DNA of 64,000 nucleotides from an uncultured Oscillospiraceae bacterium (GTDB taxonomy: Bacteria > Bacillota > Clostridia > Oscillospirales > Oscillospiraceae): contig CAJUSE010000009.1 of NCBI GenBank assembly GCA_910588975.1, forward strand, positions 1 through 64,000, given 5' to 3'. This document shows positions 51,901 through 59,809 of the stretch, in pieces (the first letter of the stretch is position 1; each line of letters starts with the position of its first letter). The position numbers and the translations under genes are program-made. A model generated the notes under the pieces. It was given only the letters and a program-made list of their open reading frames with translations, made no database searches and was not told where the DNA came from.

Positions 51901-53920
51901 CCTGCTGTCCCTGCCCGCCCAGGCGGTAAAGAACGCCCTGGGGGCCGGGAGCCGGAGCGAGAAGGTGGAGACCCTCTATAACAGTGTCCTGGCCTGGGAG
52001 GATATCATGGCCATCTGCAAGCAGACCCAGGGCATTGACAAGGTCTATGGGGAGAACGATATGAACTCCCGGCAGAATATCCGCTGCATGACCATGTTTG
52101 CCGGGGCCTTCATGTACGCCGCCGGCAACCACATCGGCATTGGCTATGGCTCCTGCGGCGGCATGGTCACCGGCCGGCCTATCTCCAGCCTGAGCGAGGG
52201 GGCCACGGCCAACCGGCTCTTCGGCTGGGGCATCGCCCACGAGATCGGCCACAACATGGACAAGCTGGGTAAGGCCGAGATCACCAACAACATCTATTCC
52301 ATCATGGTGCAGACCTGGGACGGCAAGTCGGCCACTCTGGCCTCTCGGCTGGAGAAAAGCAACAAATACACCGGCATCTTCACCAAGGTGGCCCAGGGTC
52401 ACCCCGGTGCCTCCAACGATGTCTTTGTCCAGCTGGGTCTCTACTGGCAGCTGCACCTGGCCTATGACGACGCCGACCCCCTGGTCTTCTACAACGCCTT
52501 CTTCAAGGCCTGGAAGGCGGGGACCTACACCGCCGGGGCCGCCTCCTATGACGACAAGGTGGCCCTCACTGCCGCTGGCGTGGCCAAGCGGGATCTGACC
52601 GAATTCTTTACCCGTTGGGGCATGAACCTGAGTGCCGAGACCAAGAAGGTACTGGCTGGCTACCCCAAGGAGGAGCGTGCCCTCTGGTACCTCAGCGACC
52701 AGAGCCGCCGGGAGCGGCTGGCCGGGACCTCTGCCGCCACCGGCACCGTGAAGGCCCAGGCCCAGAAGGAAGGGGACAATCAGGTCCAAATCACCATTGA
52801 CGCCGCCGGCGTTCAGGGCAAGATCCAGGGCTATGAGATCCTCCGCAACGGCAGCTCCATCGGCTTTGTCCAGGCAGGAGAGGAGAATAGGGCGGTCTAC
52901 ACCGATGTGGTGGGGACGGCCAACCACCGGGTCTTCCACTATGAGGTGGTGGCCTATGACATCCTGGGCAACCAGGTGGGCGCTGCCGCCGACGGCGGCG
53001 AGATCCGCATCGCCTATGACAAGACGGTGGATCCCAGCGCCTATGAGCTCACCCTGAAGGACGGGGTGGCCACCCTGACCATGGAGAGGGAGACCCCAGT
53101 CTCCGGCCTGAAGCTCCAGAACTTCCAGGGTGAGGGCGGAGTCTACACCGTCACCATCACCGATGGGGAGGGCAAGACCAATGTGGCCCTCACCGGGGAG
53201 TTTGTGCAGGGGCAGAACCTGGCAGTGGACGACAAGAATAGCTTTGTGAGTTATTTCAAGATGCCGGGGGCGGAGAGCACCGACACCCGCATCTGGACAT
53301 ACGACGCCAAGAAGGTGACCATCTCCGGCATCCCGGCAGGGGTGAGTGAGGAGGACATCCGGCTCATCAGCTACCCCGGGGACGATGTGGCCTTCCTGGA
53401 GGGAGGCACCATGGGTCTGCTGTCGGCAGACTATCGCTACACCGCACTGGACGAGAACGGCAAGGAGGTGGAGGAGACCATCCCCGCCGGCACGCTGGTG
53501 ATCCTGGGCACCTACCGGGGCGACCCCGTCTACAACACCATCGTGGTGAAGGGCCGCTTTACCGGTGCTGCCATTCAGGCCGACGGCACTGTGACCGAGA
53601 CCGAGACCGTGGAGCGTGAAGTGGCCGGCTCCGCCTTCCTCTTTGCCGAAATCCCCACTGTGGGAGAGGTCAGCGACATCAGTGACGGCCTGTTCCTCTT
53701 TGTGCCCGACATTCAGCAGGAGGCCCAGCTTCAGGGGGAGAGCAGCCACTGCGAGGCCACCAACCTCCTGCCCAGCCAGATCCGGGTGGAGCTTTACCGC
53801 ACCGATGACCCCAATGACATCGCCACCAAGCGACTGACGGCCCAGACTCTCTGGATCCACAGTCCCGGCGGCACCCAGGAGGATCTGCCCACCGTGGTGC
53901 TGGAAGGAGGGGAGCGCTGA
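48974..53920 (+). CDS. M60-like metalloprotease (mucinase type) with dockerin-like and Fn3 modules
   Basis: This 1648-residue secreted protein has a signal peptide (about 1-32, ending ALAAEQ). A dockerin-like module (about 158-215) has paired calcium loops, GDVTGDEKVDSKD and DLSGDGAIDIVD. Two fibronectin type III modules (about 375-560) and a discoidin-like region (about 575-735, SYMIDNDYRTAWTAG) precede the peptidase. The zinc motif HEIGHNM begins at His1089, with a downstream glutamate, as in M60/enhancin proteases that attack glycoproteins such as mucin. The C-terminal 450 residues are beta-rich repeats. It overlaps the next gene by one base (TGATG). AGGAAG lies nine bases before the ATG. 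Confidence 0.9.
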   Translation: MRKSAKVKFLSALTAVSMLLPLCAPALAAEQGRTSAVTGSVTAAVRIDYAQRLDELERRDVRMELKQGNKSLGWVSLWKEGEAALGSYTAQITPKNAEGGELGGGRWPGYLEVTVEGLPRGEYTLNFAGRGYHGYTQKVTLAAYSQHVVVGTGDATFTLGDVTGDEKVDSKDRTALAAALGSNRAEDLRIYDLSGDGAIDIVDLAYVNRLMSAQGQAVLRDTVLLAPAADLTATQQEMAQQGTVAEGDLQGVLTGGEKVTLRSATDSDIVLPLSLNEKVEMEEVRIVTPDGNGEILAGEVVVEDENGNLTTIPFDHTLPQGIHAIGEVPEGKVITVNLGRRVPVKKVTITVTKTEGGYAAVESIQFLKDIVPQVPVAANSMVKGLTAVAGSERVDLKWNDLPNVSGYKVLYWPQTSAKEVKELHIDVPQARVSGLKNLETYVFTVTATDGSWEGKPSDPITATPKPASVPDKVDMVRVTALEGALGVSWKKGESATYYEVYYRPAGEEQWSPAGKSITQTSTTISGLTNGVTYQLYVVAGNSVGKGPRSDIAEGTPKAVKYERPAGIPTEGILDNSLISDIRLAAKGNYVGDFAPSYMIDNDYRTAWTAGNWWNNEHVEVTFTRPVDLSAAIWVPRLDGSYPTNLRAYSVRVWYEGEDPTGPGHLLAPDPQAGGVDNGGTGRDVDTWPALRGNCAVTNFAVLPFGPAEKITKISLAVEQRNYLTVSLSELMFLEYDPAKCLPGEIEALFANSLKTELVSGVTQERIDALKERLNGDERNYYLELETMADELALAQELLEKGTTSGLIKTGVESRSTAVDSAKYSQGGSALQPLGITVGAKREITVYAQGIPAGETLTLYASQFNAEASQWLQEVGKLENGRNVLTIPKIGSRVGNSGGSLYLGYAGKGGENIKLHVRRGTVIPTLELSQWYAMNEAQRKEAIGAYVDALEGYLGSITIGSPTTDYRNVTEIATPVVLLSLPAQAVKNALGAGSRSEKVETLYNSVLAWEDIMAICKQTQGIDKVYGENDMNSRQNIRCMTMFAGAFMYAAGNHIGIGYGSCGGMVTGRPISSLSEGATANRLFGWGIAHEIGHNMDKLGKAEITNNIYSIMVQTWDGKSATLASRLEKSNKYTGIFTKVAQGHPGASNDVFVQLGLYWQLHLAYDDADPLVFYNAFFKAWKAGTYTAGAASYDDKVALTAAGVAKRDLTEFFTRWGMNLSAETKKVLAGYPKEERALWYLSDQSRRERLAGTSAATGTVKAQAQKEGDNQVQITIDAAGVQGKIQGYEILRNGSSIGFVQAGEENRAVYTDVVGTANHRVFHYEVVAYDILGNQVGAAADGGEIRIAYDKTVDPSAYELTLKDGVATLTMERETPVSGLKLQNFQGEGGVYTVTITDGEGKTNVALTGEFVQGQNLAVDDKNSFVSYFKMPGAESTDTRIWTYDAKKVTISGIPAGVSEEDIRLISYPGDDVAFLEGGTMGLLSADYRYTALDENGKEVEETIPAGTLVILGTYRGDPVYNTIVVKGRFTGAAIQADGTVTETETVEREVAGSAFLFAEIPTVGEVSDISDGLFLFVPDIQQEAQLQGESSHCEATNLLPSQIRVELYRTDDPNDIATKRLTAQTLWIHSPGGTQEDLPTVVLEGGER

Positions 53921-55239
53921 TGAAGGGGAAAACACATCGCATCTTCAGCCTGCTGTTGACCCTGGCTCTGCTGGGGGGAATGTTTCCCGCCGCCCGGGCC
54001 GCCAACGCCAACCTCCAGCTGACCTACCGGCAGGAGAACAGCTCGTCTGTCCAGCTGACCCTGCACGGACTGGGGGAGGAGAGTATCTACGGCGTTCAGC
54101 TGGATCTGACCCTGCCCGGCCAGAGCGCCGGGGTCACCTTCACCCCGGCGGATGGGAGCGCTTACAGCCCTGAGTGCAACGTGCGCACCCAGGGGAAGGA
54201 TACCGAGGTGACCGTCTATATCACCGCCCAGAAGCCCCTGAACAGCTCGGGCACCCTGACCCTGGGAACCCTGAAGCAAAACGGGAGCATCACCATGCCC
54301 ACCACCGTCCATGTGAAGCGGCTGGGCCACGAGCTCAAGCCCCTGGCAGAGGGGGGCGAGGGGGTGGACATCCCCGTGGCGGAGGAGACCCAGAGCAGCT
54401 CCTCCTCGGGCAGCACCTCCAAAAACTACCGGATCCAGGTCTCCACGGCCCGCCATGGTGAGGTGACGGCCAACCTGTCCACGGCCAAGTCCCGGACAGA
54501 GGTGATCCTCACCGTTACGCCGGAGGGTGGCTATGGGCTGGACAAGCTGCGGGTGCAGACCCTGGCCGGCCGGGAGATGGCCCTGACCCATCTGGGAGGC
54601 AACCGGTACGCCTTCTCCATGCCCGGCGCAGATGTGGAGGTGACCGCCTCCTTCGTCTGGACGGGGGAGTTCCACGTTCCCATGTCCTTCTCCGACGTGG
54701 GGGAGAGCGACTGGTTCCACGATGAGGTCCACTTTGTCTTTGACCACAGCATGATGACCGGTACCTCGGAGGGGACCTTTTCCCCCAATATGAATGTGGA
54801 CCGGGGGATGATGGTCACCATCCTTCACCGCATGAACGGCACCCCTGCTGCCGAACTGTCGGATTTCTCCGATGTCCCCGCCGGCGAGTACTACGCCCAG
54901 GCCGTGGGCTGGGCCCACGCAAATGGCGTTGTCAGCGGATACGGCGGAAATGAGTCGGGCACCTTTGGCCCCAAGAACCCCATCACCCGGGAACAGCTGG
55001 CCACCATCCTCTACCGCTACGCCGGTAAGATGGGCTATGATGTGACGGTCCGGGGCGATTTGAGCGTCTTTGCCGATCAGGGAGATATTGCCGCCTATGC
55101 CCGGGATGCTATGAGCTGGGCTGTGGGCACGGGCCTGATCGCAGGCATGCAGAACAACCAGATCGCCCCCGGCGGCACTGCCTCCCGGGCCCAGGCCGCA
55201 GTTATCCTGACCCGCTTCTGCCGTCAGGTGGTCATTTAA
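53920..55239 (+). CDS. Cohesin-like domain protein with three SLH repeats (candidate surface anchor)
   Basis: The 439-residue exported protein starts with a signal peptide (about 1-27). An N-terminal cohesin-like or related beta-sandwich (about 28-145) reads SVQLTLHGLGEESIYGVQLD, then TEVTVYITAQKPLNSSGTLT and LGTLKQNG, which fits the strand order of cohesin/CBM-fold modules. A Ser-rich linker and a small beta domain (about 170-240, ending PGADVEVTASF) follow. Three SLH repeats close the protein: MSFSDVGESDWFHDEV, DFSDVPAGEYYAQAVGW and SVFADQGDIAAYARDAMSW. Its ATG overlaps the stop of the dockerin-bearing protease, so the two are translated together, suggesting that this is its S-layer anchor. 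Confidence 0.85.
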   Translation: MKGKTHRIFSLLLTLALLGGMFPAARAANANLQLTYRQENSSSVQLTLHGLGEESIYGVQLDLTLPGQSAGVTFTPADGSAYSPECNVRTQGKDTEVTVYITAQKPLNSSGTLTLGTLKQNGSITMPTTVHVKRLGHELKPLAEGGEGVDIPVAEETQSSSSSGSTSKNYRIQVSTARHGEVTANLSTAKSRTEVILTVTPEGGYGLDKLRVQTLAGREMALTHLGGNRYAFSMPGADVEVTASFVWTGEFHVPMSFSDVGESDWFHDEVHFVFDHSMMTGTSEGTFSPNMNVDRGMMVTILHRMNGTPAAELSDFSDVPAGEYYAQAVGWAHANGVVSGYGGNESGTFGPKNPITREQLATILYRYAGKMGYDVTVRGDLSVFADQGDIAAYARDAMSWAVGTGLIAGMQNNQIAPGGTASRAQAAVILTRFCRQVVI

Positions 55240-55253
55240 TAAAAAGGGAACAG

Positions 55254-55286
55254 AAAAAGGCCATACCGCAGGTATGGCCTTTTTTC
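55254..55286 (+). terminator. Terminator of the M60/cohesin operon
   Basis: AAAAAGGCCATACC pairs with GGTATGGCCTTTTT across a GCA loop and runs into T6. Confidence 0.93.
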
Positions 55287-55418
55287 TGTGGCTTGAGGGC
55301 AGGTACTTTACAAAGAAGGCATGTTTGGCTATACTGAGAGATGGGGCAGACAATGCCCCATCGGTCCCGCTGCAGGAAAGGCACCGGGAAGATCATGTGT
55401 GAAGGAGAGAACATATCC

Positions 55419-57995
55419 ATGAAGAAAAAACTGTGCGCAGCTCTGCTGGCCCTGAGCCTGTGTTTGGGGCTTTGCGTCTCTGTCGCCTCGGCAACAGAGG
55501 AGGATTTTGTCATCGAAAACGGCGTTCTCGTCGAATATACCGGCTCCGGCGGCACCGTAGTAGTTCCCGACGGGGTCACCGAGATCGGCGAGGAGGCCTT
55601 TTACGGCTTCTTTGATATGTTCAACCTCCGGCTGGATGTGACCCTGCCCAGCTCCGTAAAGGTCGTCGGAAGGAGCGCCTTCATGGAGTCCACCCTCACC
55701 TCCATCAACCTGCCCGAGGGGTTGACCACCATTGAGGACGAGGCCTTTTCCGAGTGTACCCAGCTTACCTCCGTCAAGCTGCCCAGCACCTTGAAAACCA
55801 TCGGCTATGGCGCATTTGACTACTGCACCAAGCTGTCCAGCGTTACTCTCCCCAGCGGACTGGAGGAGATCGGCCAGAACGCCTTTTCCTTCTGCCCTAT
55901 CTCCCGGATCGACATTCCCGCCGGGGTGACCATCGGCCGGGGCGCCTTTGTCAACACCCAGGTGGAGAAGGCCACCATCGGCGGCAAGGCTCCCACCCAG
56001 GAGGATCTGACCGCCTACTTCTTTGATACCCCCCTCTATTATGGCATAGGCTCCGAAGAGGAAGAGGACGACCAGGGCAGCACCCAGCAGCCCGGCGGCG
56101 ACCAGGAGTCCACCAAGCCCCAGGAGCTCACCCAGACCCCCGACCAGTCCCGGTTCACCATTGAGGGCGGCGTTCTCATCCGCTGCTTCATTGAGAAGGG
56201 CACCGTCACCGTCCCTGACGGCGTTACCGTCATCGGTGATGGAGAGAGCAGCGTCTTTCAGCGGGGCGTCACCCGGGTGAACCTCCCCGATTCGGTGGAG
56301 GAGATCGCCCCCTATGCCTTCAACGAAAGCACCATTCAGGAGATCACCATCCCCGCCGGGGTCACCGAGATACCTGAGCGGGCCTTCTGGGGGTGCAAAT
56401 ACCTGAAAAAGGTCACCATGTCCTCGGTGGAGACCATCGGGGCGCAGGCGTTCCTGGGCTGTAACCTTCTCTCCGATGTCACCTTCTCCAACAGCCTTAC
56501 CGCCATCGGGGAGGCCGCCTTCCGTGACTGTACTTCTCTTGCCGCTGTCAGCTTCCCCGCCTCCCTGGAGGAGATCGGCGCCGACGCCTTCCATAATTGT
56601 CCCCTCACCTCCGTCGAACTTCCCAAGGGGCTGAAAAAGCTGGGGAACAGCGCCTTCGCCGGGAGCAAGCTCACCACCATCACCCTGCCTGAGGGCCTGG
56701 AGGAAATGTCCGGTTCCCCGGTCTACAACTGCCCGAACCTGACCACCATCACCTTCCCCAAGACAGGCAAGGCAGTGGAGAATATGAAGGATATGACCGC
56801 CAGCCAGTTCCTGGGGACCCTCAATCTCTATATGTGTCCCGCCTTGGAGGAGATCGTCAACCCGCCCAGTGAGCAGCTTGCCAACCGGCTGGAGACCTAC
56901 CACTCCCTTTTCGAAGGGGTGGACCCCAGCCGCTGGGTCACCGAGCAGAGCGAGGCCATCGTGGCCGCCTCCAACGAGATCACCAAGGGTATCAAGAGCG
57001 ACTACGAGAAGGCCCGGGCCATCCATGAGTGGGTGGCAAGGAATGTGGTCTACGACTACGAGTATCACCGGGGCGACAAGGCCGACTGCTGGACCTCGGC
57101 GGAGGATGTGCTGGAGCATAAGCTCACCGTCTGCGCCGGGTACACCGCACTGACCCAGGTTCTCCTTCAGGCTCAGGGCATCCCTGCCGTCTATGTCCAC
57201 GGCGCTACAGGGAGCGGCGGCCATGCCTGGAATGCCGCCTATATCGATGGCCGCTGGATCTGGATCGACTCCACCTGGGGCCGCCCCGGTACGGGAGAGA
57301 TATACAATCCCCAATACTTTGACCCCTCCGACCTGTTTCTGGCCAAGACCCATGCGGCCATGTCCACCAAGAGCAATAACTTCAAGACTGGCGATCCTAA
57401 AGCCGAGGTGGTGAATGAGGAGCGGCCCGACCCCAAGGACCTGCCCTCCTCCTGGGCCCAGGACAGCATTGACACCGCCGTCCGGGATTCCCTGATCCCC
57501 AGCGACCTCCAGGGGGCCTACCAGAGCGACATCACCCGGGAGGAGTTCTGCCGGCTCATGGTGGTGCTGGTGGAGAAAAAGACAGGGATGAGCGCTGAAA
57601 GTTATGCCCTCAGCAAGGATAAGGAGATCACCGATCCATTCACTGACACTGATAACGCCGACATTCTGGCGGCCCACGCCCTGGGTATCGTCAACGGCAC
57701 CTCCAAGACCACCTTCAACCCCACCGGCTCCATCACCCGGCAGGAGGCTGCCTCCATGCTCTCCCGCACCGCCCAGGTACTGGACATGACCTCCGGCCAG
57801 GGCCAGAGCTTCAGCGACGAAGCCACCATTGCCTCCTGGGCCAAGGAGGGGGTAGCCTTCACCTCCGGACTGGTGGACCCCACCACCGGCGACCGGGTCA
57901 TGGGGGGCACAGGCAACGGAAACTTCTCCCCCCTGGCCGCCTATACCCGGGAGCAGGCCTACATTACCGCCCTTCGCCTGTCCCACTGCGGCTGA
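55419..57995 (+). CDS. BspA-type leucine-rich repeat / transglutaminase-like / SLH surface protein
   Basis: The 858-residue exported protein has a signal peptide (MKKKLCAALLALSLCLGLCV). BspA-type LRR_5 repeats run from about residue 40 to 200 and from 260 to 480 (LPSGLEEIGQNAFSFC), split by an acidic linker (SEEEEDDQGSTQQPGG). Then comes a transglutaminase-like domain with Cys572 (VCAGYTALTQ), His602 (GGHAWNA) and Asp617 (WIDSTWGRP), a complete catalytic triad. SLH repeats (about 670-855) end the protein. BspA repeats bind host or bacterial partners; the enzyme could crosslink or cleave proteins. The ATG at 55419 begins the signal peptide, 12 bases after GGAG. Confidence 0.92.
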   Translation: MKKKLCAALLALSLCLGLCVSVASATEEDFVIENGVLVEYTGSGGTVVVPDGVTEIGEEAFYGFFDMFNLRLDVTLPSSVKVVGRSAFMESTLTSINLPEGLTTIEDEAFSECTQLTSVKLPSTLKTIGYGAFDYCTKLSSVTLPSGLEEIGQNAFSFCPISRIDIPAGVTIGRGAFVNTQVEKATIGGKAPTQEDLTAYFFDTPLYYGIGSEEEEDDQGSTQQPGGDQESTKPQELTQTPDQSRFTIEGGVLIRCFIEKGTVTVPDGVTVIGDGESSVFQRGVTRVNLPDSVEEIAPYAFNESTIQEITIPAGVTEIPERAFWGCKYLKKVTMSSVETIGAQAFLGCNLLSDVTFSNSLTAIGEAAFRDCTSLAAVSFPASLEEIGADAFHNCPLTSVELPKGLKKLGNSAFAGSKLTTITLPEGLEEMSGSPVYNCPNLTTITFPKTGKAVENMKDMTASQFLGTLNLYMCPALEEIVNPPSEQLANRLETYHSLFEGVDPSRWVTEQSEAIVAASNEITKGIKSDYEKARAIHEWVARNVVYDYEYHRGDKADCWTSAEDVLEHKLTVCAGYTALTQVLLQAQGIPAVYVHGATGSGGHAWNAAYIDGRWIWIDSTWGRPGTGEIYNPQYFDPSDLFLAKTHAAMSTKSNNFKTGDPKAEVVNEERPDPKDLPSSWAQDSIDTAVRDSLIPSDLQGAYQSDITREEFCRLMVVLVEKKTGMSAESYALSKDKEITDPFTDTDNADILAAHALGIVNGTSKTTFNPTGSITRQEAASMLSRTAQVLDMTSGQGQSFSDEATIASWAKEGVAFTSGLVDPTTGDRVMGGTGNGNFSPLAAYTREQAYITALRLSHCG

Positions 57996-58029
57996 TAGAG
58001 ATAGAGAGTATACATTTGACAATGAAGAA

Positions 58030-58081
58030 CCTCATAGCAGAGAAGGCATCCCCGCCAGGGGATGCCTTCTCTGCTATGAGG
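58030..58081. repeat. Perfect 24-bp inverted repeat with GCCA loop
   Basis: Bases 58030-58053 are the exact reverse complement of 58058-58081. There is no T-run on either side. It lies after the LRR/SLH gene and just before the AT-rich restriction island, so it may be a terminator or a boundary element. Confidence 0.8.
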
Positions 58082-58148
58082 GCGGGCCATTTTGGACAAT
58101 GCCGTATTCTGCAAAATGCACCCTCATTCAATGCTAAAGTGGTGCCTC

Positions 58149-58177
58149 TTGTATTCCAACTGATTGAATGCTATACT
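58149..58177 (+). promoter_or_regulatory. Sigma-A promoter of the TdeIII-like restriction operon
   Basis: TTGTAT (58149-58154), 17-base spacer and TATACT (58172-58177). Confidence 0.7.
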
Positions 58178-58212
58178 GTACACAATAATGTCGAATGGTG
58201 GAGGTCGATAAA

Positions 58213-59076
58213 ATGAGAACGGCAATACAGAAAATCATCTATGAGGAGTTTTCCAAACTGATGGAAACCATTGAAATTGACTTTCGGCAAAATTACGTCC
58301 GTAAGCGGCACAATTTTCTTCTTAGTCAATTAGATGAAGTTATGACAGCCAATATGGTGTTTGTCAGCAGCTTTGAGTCCAAAAGCGGGTATGCCATCGA
58401 AGCCTGTGCCAAACGAATAGCAAGGCTGCGTTTTGGTGAGGAAAATGTCCCTACAATTGTCAATCCACGCCATCTTGAACATCACATCGATGAGTGCACG
58501 ATAAATGGTCAAATCATTGTCACAGATGTAAATACAGACAGCGGCGAATTGCGGGGCGAGATCTCGGCATTTCGTGCCACACGGGTTGCCTCTGGTCGTG
58601 GCGGAAGCCGGCAAGAAAGCGGAGTCACACAGAGCAGCATTCAAAGGGAGCTGCGTGCGCTTGCTGCCAAGTATAGGACGCCCGCCATTCATAGCAAGCC
58701 GGTGGACCTGGCATTTTTCGATGGAACAGATTGGAATGTGTTGGAACTTAAAGCCGGTGGCGATCTGGACAGCTCAAACGCTCCGTCAAATGTGGAAAAG
58801 CTCCTCACCATATATACGGGGCTTGATATGCCAAACGCCAAAGCCTACTTTGCAACACTCTATAATAAGGATGGCGAGGGGCATACCTGGACCGGCGCTG
58901 TGAAAAAGCATATGGCATTTCCGGAGATGTTTTTGATCGGTAAATCGTTCTGGGAAAAAATACTGCCGGATGGAATCTCATTTGAGGAATTTGAGCAAAT
59001 CTATAAAGAGGCTTTGGAGGAGATCGATCTAAACCGCCGTATTCATGTGATGATCGATGGGTGTACAGCAGTATGA
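58213..59076 (+). CDS. Type II restriction endonuclease, TdeIII-like (first of two)
   Basis: The 287-residue protein carries a clear PD-(D/E)XK centre: PVDLAFF with Asp165 and NVLELKAGGDLDSSNAPS with Glu178 and Lys180. The ELKAGGDLDSSNA phrase is what I associate with the TdeIII family. GGAGG lies eight bases before the ATG at 58213. Its stop overlaps the methyltransferase start by four bases (ATGA). GC content is far below the genome average here, which marks the island as acquired. A related endonuclease lies after the methyltransferase. Confidence 0.85.
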   Translation: MRTAIQKIIYEEFSKLMETIEIDFRQNYVRKRHNFLLSQLDEVMTANMVFVSSFESKSGYAIEACAKRIARLRFGEENVPTIVNPRHLEHHIDECTINGQIIVTDVNTDSGELRGEISAFRATRVASGRGGSRQESGVTQSSIQRELRALAAKYRTPAIHSKPVDLAFFDGTDWNVLELKAGGDLDSSNAPSNVEKLLTIYTGLDMPNAKAYFATLYNKDGEGHTWTGAVKKHMAFPEMFLIGKSFWEKILPDGISFEEFEQIYKEALEEIDLNRRIHVMIDGCTAV

Positions 59077-59809
59077 CATACACAGAAAAGATAAAATTCC
59101 CAAATTGCACGTTGATAAACGTCGACTGCTTGGAATATCTATGTCAAATTCCGGATCAAAGTATCGATTTGATTTTGACCGATCCCCCCTATAATATTGC
59201 CCAATATTCAACGGGGAATATCCCGCTCCCTGGACGAAGTGCACTCAATAATGACCTGGGAGAATGGGATTTGAAGGAGATCGACCCATTTGCATTGATG
59301 CCGGAGTTCAAGCGTATTTTGAAGCCGGATGGTAACATTTTTATTTTCACCAGCTACAATTTGTTGGGCAAGTGGCATGCCGCCTTTGACCCGGAGTTTG
59401 ATACCTTCCAGTTCTTTATCTGGCACAAGACCAATCCGGTGCCCAAAATTTATAAAAATGGGTTCCTCAACAGCTGTGAAATGATTATTTGCCTTTGGAA
59501 CAAGGGGCACAAGTGGAATTTTCCGCTCAGAATAAGATGCATAACTTCTTTGAAAGCCCTATTTGTATGCGCCCTGAACGGCTGTCTGACCCCAAGCATC
59601 CGGCTCAAAAGCCGGTCGCACTGTTGGAACATATCCTCAAAATTGCATCCGATGAAGGAGATATTGTGTTCGATCCCTTTATGGGCGTTGGCTCTACTGG
59701 GGTTGCCGCATTGAAGAACAACAGGCGGTTTATTGGCATTGAAATTGAAAAGAAATACTTTGTTGCAGCGGAGAAAAGGATTGGTGATGTGGATGCCGGC
59801 GGAAAATGA
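59073..59809 (+). pseudogene. DNA methyltransferase, beta class (N4-cytosine or N6-adenine), frameshifted
   Basis: Two overlapping frames together give one methyltransferase. The first (from ATG 59073) contains motif IV LTDPPYN (residues 36-41) and SCEMIICLWNKGHKWNF. The second, ending at 59809, continues with SAQNKMHNFFESP, HPAQKPVALLEHIL and motif I FDPFMGVGSTGVAAL. The order DPPY then FxGxG marks the beta class. The break is at about 59517-59523, in GGAATTTTCC: one extra T there would restore a 246-residue protein. It could be a real mutation, a slippage site used for phase variation or transcript slippage, or a sequencing error. It is coupled to both restriction genes. Confidence 0.85.

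Noticed and set aside
49001..53935. A 1644-residue open frame antisense to the M60 protease gene
   Set aside because: In GC-rich genes with G/C at codon third positions the antisense frame rarely meets stops. The translation is Gly/His/Leu/Val-rich with no domain, and the plus-strand gene is certain.
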